From assembly GCA_031290205.1 (NCBI GenBank), contig JAITNZ010000207.1, forward strand, positions 1-10,953: a stretch of 10,953 bases of DNA, in the 5' to 3' direction. The notes under the pieces are model-generated. The model was not told the origin of the DNA. It did no database searches and was given only the letters and a program-made list of their open reading frames with translations. Within the stretch, counting starts at the first letter, position 1. Each line of letters starts with the position of its first letter. Of the stretch, positions 5,632 through 10,953 are shown piece after piece. The stretch is from Spirochaetaceae bacterium (GTDB taxonomy: Bacteria > Spirochaetota > Spirochaetia > Treponematales > Breznakiellaceae). The position numbers were made by a program, and so were the translations under genes.

Positions 5632-6885
5632 TCACCATCCATTTTCCACTATCCTGCCGTTTGCCATAGTGAAGAGTATTTTACCGTTATAGTCCCGTTC
5701 TAAAAATGGGGAGTTTTTTCCGCGTGAATAAAAATCAGCAAATTTTATCGTCGTTTTCTTTTCAGGGTCGAGGACGACAATATCAGCCCGCATGCCTTTT
5801 CGTATCAAACCCCTATCGTCGAGCCCCAGTATTCGAGCGGGAGCGGCGCTTAAGTAATGTGATAAGCTCTGTTCCGTGAATTCATCATTATCGATGAGCG
5901 TATCCCATAGAACAGGAAACGCGGTTTCCAGCCCGCTAAAACCAGGCGCCCCCCCCTCTTTATCGGCTTGTGTATGCGGCGCATGATCGGTTGCTATCAC
6001 ATCGATAGTATCGTCATCAAGCGCATCGAGCAACGCGCTCCGGTCTTTTTTACTGCTTAGAGGCGGCGCTACCTTACCAAAAGTATTTTCGCCCAGACGC
6101 AGCGCGTCATCATTGGTAAGCAACAAGTGGTGTGGTGTAACCTCGGCAGTAAGAGCAAACTCGCGATGTTCCCATTTTGTTTTTTCGATTATATCAACCG
6201 ATTCTTTGGTTGATACATGGGCGATATGCAACGGACATCCTGCTTTAAGCCCAAGATTGATAGCACGTTGGATAGCGGCGGCTTCGTTTTGCAAATCGCA
6301 GTGGCACGATACCGGTATATCAAGCTCGGCGGCGCAACGCAAGGCGGAAAGGAATACTTCATCATCCGCTATATCTTTCCCGTCTTCCGATAAGAGCAGC
6401 GGCATATAGCCCGCCTTTTGATTTTTTAATAGAGCAATTTCTGACAGCTCTTTCCCCATCATGCCTTTGGTCAATGATAGAACAGGATAGAGGTCGATTA
6501 ATCTGAGCGCATCAGAGCGGCATTTTATATCTGCGGCAAGTTCAATAGTGTCGATTACCGGATTGGTGTTTGCCATACAGACAACGGTGGTCCAGCCCCC
6601 CCGTGCGGCGGCAAGAGACGCCGACTCCAGCGTTTCCTTTTCGGAAAACCCCGGATAGCGGAAGTGTGCGTGCATATCGATAAAGCCGGGCATCAGATAT
6701 AAATCTCCTCTCCCCCTTATAATCTGCGTCGCACTCATCAGATATTTTGAAAAAAGAGGTTTTTTATCTTCCAGCGATTCATCCAATCCGATTACATCGA
6801 TAATCACACCGTTTTCAACAACGACATGACCTATAAAATTAGAAGTAGCATCAACTATTCTAAAACCATCAAGAAGTGTAATCAT
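5632..6885 (-). CDS. pyrC: Dihydroorotase (class I, PyrC type)
   Basis: PyrC cyclises carbamoyl-aspartate to dihydroorotate, the third step of pyrimidine synthesis. The 417-residue amidohydrolase has the metal-binding HxH in FIDMHAHFRYPG (H72, H74) and the family block ETLESASLAAARGGWTTV with MANTNP after it. It has SEDG (D168), where class I enzymes carry a metal-bridging Asp instead of a carboxylated lysine. H195 lies in SCHCD and H223 in IAHVST. The catalytic Asp is in DVIATDHAPHTQADKEGG (D300). All expected ligands are present, so it should be active. Its ATG overlaps the pyrI stop as ATGA (6882-6885), a classic sign of translational coupling. The last codons run into a CCCTTTTCCCTTTT pattern just past the stop. 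Confidence 0.95.
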   Translation of the reverse strand: MITLLDGFRIVDATSNFIGHVVVENGVIIDVIGLDESLEDKKPLFSKYLMSATQIIRGRGDLYLMPGFIDMHAHFRYPGFSEKETLESASLAAARGGWTTVVCMANTNPVIDTIELAADIKCRSDALRLIDLYPVLSLTKGMMGKELSEIALLKNQKAGYMPLLLSEDGKDIADDEVFLSALRCAAELDIPVSCHCDLQNEAAAIQRAINLGLKAGCPLHIAHVSTKESVDIIEKTKWEHREFALTAEVTPHHLLLTNDDALRLGENTFGKVAPPLSSKKDRSALLDALDDDTIDVIATDHAPHTQADKEGGAPGFSGLETAFPVLWDTLIDNDEFTEQSLSHYLSAAPARILGLDDRGLIRKGMRADIVVLDPEKKTTIKFADFYSRGKNSPFLERDYNGKILFTMANGRIVENGW

Positions 6886-7316
6886 CTAAAATCCTCGGCG
6901 CTTCTTGTTTCATCGCAGTATTCACATGTGTAGGTGCCGCTTGCCGCATTACTGAGGTGAAAGATATGCGGGATATACTTCTCTGTTGAGGTGATGCAGC
7001 GAGGGTTTTTACAGGTGAGTATATTTTCGACCCGTTCAGGAAGCTGTAAGCTAATTTTTTTTATCACTTTTTGATTTTCGATAATATTAACCGTTATCTC
7101 TGGATCGATTAAACCAAGAATATCAAAGTTGATAGAAATGGTATCGTATATTTTAATAATATCTTTCTTGCCCATTTCCGAAGAGGCGGCGTTCACCACA
7201 AACGCTATCATGTGCGGCGACTTTCCCAGCCCCAGCCAATTAAAAATCCGCACTCCCTGCCCCGCCTTGATATGGTCAAGGACAATACCATTTTGAATTT
7301 TTTCTATTATCAACAT
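6882..7316 (-). CDS. pyrI: Aspartate carbamoyltransferase regulatory chain
   Basis: PyrI is the allosteric, nucleotide-binding subunit of aspartate transcarbamoylase and has no catalytic activity of its own. The 144-residue product keeps the N-terminal allosteric domain (IEKIQNGIVLDHIKAGQGVRI...) and the C-terminal zinc domain, with four cysteines spaced CKNPRC (C102, C107) and CEYC (C131, C134). Length is slightly under the ~150 of enteric PyrI. ATG 7316 was chosen because homology begins at MLIIEK. The upstream extension would overlap the preceding gene. It starts 7 bases after the uma2-like stop and overlaps pyrC. The catalytic partner PyrB is not in the window, so it must be encoded elsewhere if the complex forms. 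Confidence 0.93.
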   Translation of the reverse strand: MLIIEKIQNGIVLDHIKAGQGVRIFNWLGLGKSPHMIAFVVNAASSEMGKKDIIKIYDTISINFDILGLIDPEITVNIIENQKVIKKISLQLPERVENILTCKNPRCITSTEKYIPHIFHLSNAASGTYTCEYCDETRSAEDFR

Positions 7317-7323
7317 ACGATTA

Positions 7324-8073
7324 TTATATACCTTCCTCTTCCGCAGTGAAAACATCCTGCGTATTTATCGTCAAACCGGGAAGCGATAGCACATCAATCT
7401 TCGCTTCATCATTATATACCGAAGTAACATAACGCTTGTTTTGTAATAGGGCACGTCTAATAACTAGGGGCAGACAAGATTGTGCCGAATTTGCCCACAG
7501 TTTGAAGCCCAAAAGCGCAAGCATAATGGGTTTATGTAGAGCATTTTGGGCAAAAAAATGTGGGCAAAGGCGGTGCAAGATTGCCGCGCATGAGTTATTA
7601 GTCGTGCCCAATCTATGCACCTGTATCGTATTAAGTTCCGGATCAACAATCCAGTATTCTTTCACGCATGCTTCCAGATACTTATTGAACTTTACTAAAC
7701 GGTCAAAGCGCGCGGTAGAGGGGGAGAGCACCTCGATGATTAAATCAGGCGCGCCGTTGCATGCCCGCTCGTCGAGTTTTTTCCTGTCGCAGACAACGAA
7801 TATATCGGGAAGAAATACACAATTATCTTTGCGCTCAAGGTCGGGGAAGAGCCGCACGGCAAAGTTTTCCGAATATACACGGCAGGGCTTCCCTTTAAGG
7901 GCGCCGCGAATCAGCATGAATAAATTGTCGTTAATCTCTTCATGCCTGCGCGAACAGCCTGCCATCATATATGCCCCGCCGTCCGCCAACTCGTAACGCT
8001 CGCCTGAATCCGGCTCCCACTCAAAAAAATCCGCAGCGGTATAGCACTTGTCTTTTTCTATCGCTAAACCCAC
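7324..8073 (-). CDS. Uma2-family (DUF820) putative PD-(D/E)XK nuclease with in-frame palindromic insertion
   Basis: This 249-residue protein matches the Uma2/DUF820 family of restriction-endonuclease-fold proteins of mostly unknown role. Family marks are GERYELADGGAYMMAG (24-39) near the N-terminus, FLPDIFVV (D90), APDLIIEVLSPST (D110, E114), RLVKFNKY (K128) and EYWIVDPELNTIQVHRL (139-155), so the putative active site is intact. The C-terminal end resumes family-like as KRYVTSVYND...LPGLTINTQDVF. Between these, residues about 156-211 have no family counterpart and coincide with a palindromic DNA element (7449-7609). The start is GTG 8071-8073, with GAGG seven bases upstream. It lies 12 bases after alaS and 7 before pyrI, so it is an operon member. 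Whether it is functional in pyrimidine or tRNA biology is unknown, and such genes often sit opportunistically. Confidence 0.85.
   Translation of the reverse strand: MGLAIEKDKCYTAADFFEWEPDSGERYELADGGAYMMAGCSRRHEEINDNLFMLIRGALKGKPCRVYSENFAVRLFPDLERKDNCVFLPDIFVVCDRKKLDERACNGAPDLIIEVLSPSTARFDRLVKFNKYLEACVKEYWIVDPELNTIQVHRLGTTNNSCAAILHRLCPHFFAQNALHKPIMLALLGFKLWANSAQSCLPLVIRRALLQNKRYVTSVYNDEAKIDVLSLPGLTINTQDVFTAEEEGI
7449..7609. mobile_element. 161-bp palindromic element inserted within a coding gene
   Basis: The ends are inverted repeats. GGGCACGTCTAATAACT (7449-7465) matches the complement of 7593-7609 at 16 of 17 positions. Further in, TTTGCCCACA (7490-7499) pairs perfectly with 7559-7568, and GCCCAAAA (7507-7514) pairs with 7544-7551. 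The element could therefore fold into one long imperfect hairpin with arms of about 65 bases. Its borders coincide with the ~56-residue insertion (168 bases, a multiple of three) in the uma2-like protein, and the reading frame stays open across it. No transposase is encoded. It resembles in behaviour the Rickettsia palindromic elements (RPE), though I do not claim sequence relatedness. No clear target duplication is visible. Confidence 0.8.
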
Positions 8074-8085
8074 ACCAGATCCTCA

Positions 8086-9891
8086 CTAACTCAGCACGGC
8101 GCGGATGCGGCGCACGCCGGACGAGGAGGATTGTTCTTTTTCGATTTTGAAGCGCCCCAGCGTGCCGGTGTGTTCAACGTGCGGTCCGCCGCAGACTTCT
8201 TTTGAAAAATCACCTATCGTGTAGACTTTTACCTGCGCCTCGTATTTTTCGCCGAAAAGCGCCGTAGCTCCGTTTGCCTTCGCCGCCTCGAGGTCGCTCA
8301 CTTCCATCGTAACAGGAATGTCCCTCTCAATCTGTTCGTTGACGATGCTCTCGACGCGGGCGATCTCGTCTTTCGTCATCGGCGCACCGTGCGAAAAGTC
8401 AAAACGCATTCGCTCGGCGGTAATATTCGAGCCTTTCTGAGCAACATGCGGTCCAAGCACAAGCTGCAACGCCTTCTGCAAGAGGTGAGTCGCCGTGTGA
8501 TACTTCGTCGTAATTTCGCTGTGGTCGGCAAGCCCGCCCTTGAAAATCTGGTCGCCGCCGGCACGGGAGGTCTCTTGATGCTTGGCAAACGCCGCATCAA
8601 ACTCAAGCCTATTCACGCTGAGCGCGTTTTCCTTCGCCAACTCCTCCGTCAGCTCGATGGGAAAGCCGAACGTATCGTAAAGCCTGAACGCCAGCCGCCC
8701 CGACATCACCTTTTTGGGGTCTTTGAGCAGGTTGGGGAGGAGTTTTTCAAACTCTTTTTCGCCTTTAAGCAATGTTTCAAGGAATCTTTGCTCCTCTTTT
8801 TCGAGTTCATTGAGGATGAGAGCGCGGTTTTGCTCCAATTCGGGGTAGGGTCCGCAGAATTCGTTGATAATCACCTCGGCAATCGGCGCCAAAAACCTCC
8901 CCTCGACGCCGATTTTACGCCCGTGGCGAACGGCGCGGCGGATAAGGCGGCGCAGGACATAGCCCGCCCCCACGTTGGAAGGCATCACCGCCTTCGGGTC
9001 GCCCAAAATAAACGTCGAGGCGCGGATATGGTCGGCGATAATCCGCACCGAGCGGTCTTTTTCGCCGTCCGTGCCGTATTTGTATTTTTTTGCTGCCTCG
9101 CCCGCCACCGCACGCTCGATTGCCGCGATTATCGGGGCGAAGATTTCGGTATCGTAGACCGATTTCTTGCCGGAAAGTATCGTCACGGTGCGCTCGACGC
9201 CCATGCCGGTGTCGACGCATTTGCGCGCCAGCGGAATGTAGGCGCCTTCTTTATCCTTGTTATACTGCATGAAAACATCGTTCCAGATTTCAAGCCACTT
9301 GCCGCAGCCGCAGCCCGGCGCGCAGTCTGGTCCGCAGGGCGCCTTCCCCATGTCGATGAACATTTCGCTGTCAGGTCCGCAGGGTCCGGTCGCGCCGGCA
9401 GGTCCCCACCAGTTATCCTCGCGTGGTCGGTAGGATATGCGCTCGTCAGAAAAGCCGAGCGTGCGCCACACGGCGGCGGATTCGTCGTCTTTCGGGATGC
9501 CCTCCTCGCCTGCAAACACGGTTACGCCGAGTTTTTCGTGAGAAATGCCGAGCCACTGCGGCGAGGTGAGGAACTCATAGCTCATCCTGATGGCGCCTTC
9601 CTTAAAGTATTCGCCGAGCGACCAGTTTCCCAGCATCTCGAAAAAGGTGAGGTGACTCTGGTCGCCAACCGCGTCAATGTCCCCCGTCCTAATGCACTTC
9701 TGAAAATTGACAAGGCGCTTCCCCGCCGGATGCTCTTCGCCGAGGAGGTAGGGAACAAGCGGGTGCATCCCCGCCGTGGTAAAAAGCACAGTCGGATCGT
9801 TTTCGGGGAGGAGGCTCTTCCCCTGAATCCGCGCGTGCCCCTTCGACAGAAAAAAATCAATATATTTTTGCCTCAGTTCGTTTGCATTCAT
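8086..9891 (-). CDS. alaS: Alanyl-tRNA synthetase, short form without C-Ala domain
   Basis: AlaRS charges tRNA-Ala and edits mischarged Ser/Gly. The 601-residue protein has the class II catalytic core: TTAGMHPLVPYLLG at 38-51, QKCIRTGDID and HLTFFEMLGNWSLG at 80-93, and GAGYVLRRLIRRAVRHGR at 308-325. The editing domain has its zinc set HTATH (465-469), C567 and H571 in CGGPHVEHTG. It ends soon after at SSGVRRIRAVLS. The C-terminal oligomerisation/tRNA-elbow C-Ala domain of the ~870-residue enzymes is absent, as in Treponema and Borrelia, and the natural-looking end argues against truncation. A cysteine-rich insert CGPDCAPGCGCGKW lies at 186-199. ATG 9891 was chosen because homology starts at MNANELRQ. 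An in-frame extension to 9981 runs into repeat copy B. No clear Shine-Dalgarno sequence precedes it. It is the first gene of the apparent alaS-uma2-pyrI-pyrC operon. Confidence 0.95.
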   Translation of the reverse strand: MNANELRQKYIDFFLSKGHARIQGKSLLPENDPTVLFTTAGMHPLVPYLLGEEHPAGKRLVNFQKCIRTGDIDAVGDQSHLTFFEMLGNWSLGEYFKEGAIRMSYEFLTSPQWLGISHEKLGVTVFAGEEGIPKDDESAAVWRTLGFSDERISYRPREDNWWGPAGATGPCGPDSEMFIDMGKAPCGPDCAPGCGCGKWLEIWNDVFMQYNKDKEGAYIPLARKCVDTGMGVERTVTILSGKKSVYDTEIFAPIIAAIERAVAGEAAKKYKYGTDGEKDRSVRIIADHIRASTFILGDPKAVMPSNVGAGYVLRRLIRRAVRHGRKIGVEGRFLAPIAEVIINEFCGPYPELEQNRALILNELEKEEQRFLETLLKGEKEFEKLLPNLLKDPKKVMSGRLAFRLYDTFGFPIELTEELAKENALSVNRLEFDAAFAKHQETSRAGGDQIFKGGLADHSEITTKYHTATHLLQKALQLVLGPHVAQKGSNITAERMRFDFSHGAPMTKDEIARVESIVNEQIERDIPVTMEVSDLEAAKANGATALFGEKYEAQVKVYTIGDFSKEVCGGPHVEHTGTLGRFKIEKEQSSSSGVRRIRAVLS

Positions 9892-9944
9892 GGGTAACAG
9901 TGTAGCGAAAAAAACTAGCTTCAGCAACTCCCCATTTGTGCTAC

Positions 9945-10081
9945 GGGTGCACTTCCAAATTCTGGGTAAATCAGCCGGCACTATGGTAGTAATCCAGTAG
10001 AGGAGGGGGGAAGTCGACCCCTACGGGCGCACTGCGTTGCGCCCTACCCCCTCTGCGGGGGGTATCCCCCCGCAACGCCCC
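9945..10081 (-). repeat. Copy B of the GC-rich structured repeat (inverted relative to copy A)
   Basis: Reverse complement of 27-162, with a few substitutions and single-base length differences. It lies 53 bases upstream of the alaS ATG and reads toward that gene. Any alaS transcript starting beyond it would therefore carry its hairpins in the leader. Beyond the shared core the copies diverge: copy B has an additional G/C-rich stretch (10082-10117) before ATGCTAA-like sequence that loosely matches the start of copy A. With copy A it brackets all the complete genes of the window. Confidence 0.85.
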
Positions 10082-10200
10082 GCTGGGGGGGCGAGGTGCC
10101 CCCCAGACCCCCCGTTAGCATTATAGGTATCACTTTAGAATTTACCCCGAAAAATAAATTGCACCCGCATTTTCAGACAGGGCGAGCGCATTAAAAATTT

Positions 10201-10260
10201 GTCCACAGATAGACACAGATAGACACAGATTTTCACTCCGCAATTTTCTTCATCTGTGTT
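10201..10260. repeat. CACAGAT decamer repeat, partial palindrome
   Basis: Three direct decamers GTCCACAGAT, AGACACAGAT, AGACACAGAT (10201-10230) are preceded by AAATTT exactly as in the 1290 copy. Only one inverted decamer remains on the right (ATCTGTGTT, 10252-10260). It looks like a decayed second member of the palindrome family at 1290-1369. Confidence 0.75.
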
Positions 10261-10397
10261 AAACAGTAAGATGCGCGGTAACGCCGCCACAGGCGGTCTA
10301 AGCCTTGCCTTTAGTGAGAAAAAGGCGTCCGAGACAGGAAGTGGCGCTTCCAGCAAATGCTCGTGGCGTCGTGTATTGCAGCGAGCGCTTGTGCCGC

Positions 10398-10501
10398 TGC
10401 ACGAGATTGCCCCCCGTATGACGGGAGTGCGTGCGCGATACCGTTCGTGCCGCGCACCTGAGAAAGCCTTCCCCCTGCGGACATTCTTCTTCAACATTTT
10501 C
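10398..10501. repeat. Dispersed repeat family C, copy 2
   Basis: Matches 4300-4404 in the same orientation, including CACGAGATTGCC, GTGCGTGCGCGATA, GAGAAAGCCTTCCCCCTG and the identical GGACATTCTTCTTCAACATTTTC end. After the match both copies run into loosely similar TTCGCGA...CGCGTC sequence, so the true repeat may extend to about 10530. Confidence 0.75.
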
Positions 10502-10562
10502 TTCTTGTTCGCGAAAGTCCGCGTCGTCTGCGCTTAAATTCTTCTTTCTCTTTCTAATTCTC

Positions 10563-10625
10563 TCACGGAGGCACCGAGAACACGGAGCAAAGAAAATCTC
10601 TCTGCGTCCTCCGTGCCTCTGTGCG
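10563..10625. repeat. CACGGAGG-type imperfect palindrome
   Basis: The left arm CACGGAGGCACCGAGAACAC and the right arm (complement reads GCACAGAGGCACGGAGGACG) form an imperfect inverted repeat around an A/T-rich centre. The units are again about ten bases. Sequences of the form cacagaggcacggaggacgcagag are recurrent intergenic palindromes in several bacterial phyla. Confidence 0.7.
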
Positions 10626-10782
10626 AGGCTCGTTCTTCATCAATCTGGGGTGTGTACTAGCCCCCGTGCCTTGTCCATGTGCCGACTGCACGCCAATACG
10701 TTCCCGCCTTTTTGTCGCCTGTGTCGTATACAGTTTCCAAGCCATCGGGGAATATCGGGGGAGTCCTGTATCCATGAGTGCG

Positions 10783-10953
10783 TCACAATAATATCTCGTC
10801 AATCTGTTGTTGTATTTTTATTGTTGTAAGAAGAACAAAAATAATATTTTTATAATGTTCTAAGTCCGCAAACGATAAAGCTTTGCCTTTGCGGTCTTTA
10901 AGCCATTTTTGGGCGGGTTGGTAGCCGCCTATATAATACTCCCATGCTTCAGA
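10783..10953 (-). CDS. C-terminal fragment of a probable type ISP/IIL-like restriction-methyltransferase (5' end outside window)
   Basis: Reading leftward from the window edge, the frame SEAWEYYIGGYQPAQKWLKD, then RKGKALSFADLEHYKNI, is open for 56 residues and ends at a TGA (10783-10785). The WEYYIGGYQPAQKWLKDRKG pattern, followed by a (D/E)xxHYxxI helix and a final helix ending in DEILL, is characteristic of the C-terminal specificity region of single-polypeptide restriction-methylation enzymes (type ISP, LlaBIII-like). The family call rests on recall of this short block. The fragment is AT-rich compared with the neighbouring GC-rich repeats. The start, methylase and any helicase/nuclease parts lie beyond the window, so completeness cannot be judged. 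Confidence 0.7.
   Translation of the reverse strand, partial: SEAWEYYIGGYQPAQKWLKDRKGKALSFADLEHYKNIIFVLLTTIKIQQQIDEILL

Larger units (their letters stand above)
10082..10782. other. Gene-free repeat mosaic
   Basis: I find no credible protein-coding gene in these 700 bases. The stretch holds the outer part of repeat B with its runs of C, a CACAGAT decamer half-palindrome (10201-10260), a CGCCACAGGCGG fragment of the 59-bp repeat (about 10284), copy 2 of family C (10398-10501), a CACGGAGG-type palindrome (10563-10625), and a residual stretch (10630-10782) in which I recognise nothing. Short open frames here are not supported by composition, start signals or homology I can recall. Confidence 0.6.

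Noticed and set aside
8389..9897. 502-codon open frame on the plus strand opposite alaS
   Set aside because: It lies wholly antisense to a clearly conserved alaS, and its arginine/valine-rich translation looks like a GC-rich shadow.
9892..9981. Extended AlaRS N-terminus reading VPADLPRIWKCT
   Set aside because: The same peptide-like string is read from repeat copy A at the other end of the window. It is repeat DNA, and AlaRS homology starts at MNANELRQ.
10563..10802. 79-codon minus-strand frame between the palindrome and the restriction-enzyme fragment
   Set aside because: It crosses the CACGGAGG palindrome and overlaps the end of the better-supported partial gene. There is no recognisable domain or ribosome-binding site.
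1..10953. CRISPR array, tRNA or rRNA genes
   Set aside because: The tandem repeats present have no regular unique spacers. I saw no tRNA-like cloverleaf with a TTCRA arm, and no rRNA signature.

Overview
The window holds a conserved housekeeping gene set of a bacterium whose intergenic DNA is unusually rich in repeats. Composition is roughly balanced, with GC-rich genes at the flanks (ispE, pyrF, alaS) and more AT-rich pyrI, pyrC and central pcrA. A free-living or gut-type spirochaete (Treponema-like) is my best guess. It rests on a 601-residue alanyl-tRNA synthetase that stops right after the editing domain, as in Treponema and Borrelia, and on the flavour of the PcrA sequence. This is recalled resemblance, not a search, and the phylum is not certain.

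Layout, left to right. Positions 1-188 carry copy A of a GC-rich, hairpin-filled repeat. ispE (isoprenoid precursor synthesis) reads leftward. Divergent from it, behind a 10-bp-periodic palindrome, are rdgB and pcrA, overlapping by 11 bases and reading rightward. A terminator-like hairpin inside a 2 x 59-bp tandem repeat ends that unit, followed by a second dispersed repeat (family C). The rest reads leftward as an apparent operon alaS - uma2-like - pyrI - pyrC, then pyrF after a 277-base gap packed with dinucleotide, tetranucleotide and heptanucleotide repeats. Upstream of alaS lies copy B of the left-hand repeat in inverted orientation. It is followed by about 700 bases of gene-poor, repeat-mosaic DNA and, at the right edge, the C-terminal end of a probable type ISP/IIL-like restriction-methyltransferase.

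Functionally, pyrI, pyrC and pyrF belong to de novo UMP synthesis (aspartate transcarbamoylase regulatory chain, dihydroorotase, OMP decarboxylase). rdgB cleans the nucleotide pool and pcrA is a repair/replication helicase. alaS and ispE are essential-type housekeeping genes. No catalytic pyrB is present in the window.

The most interesting observation is a 161-bp palindromic element (7449-7609) inserted in frame inside the uma2-like gene, adding about 56 residues without breaking the reading frame, in the manner of Rickettsia palindromic elements. A second, simpler case is a GTTCCCC-type heptamer tract that encodes extra residues within IspE. Together with two inverted ~136-bp repeats 9.8 kb apart, two copies of family C and three decamer-built palindromes, they suggest a genome colonised by several families of small non-autonomous repeats, at least one of which tolerates insertion into coding sequence.
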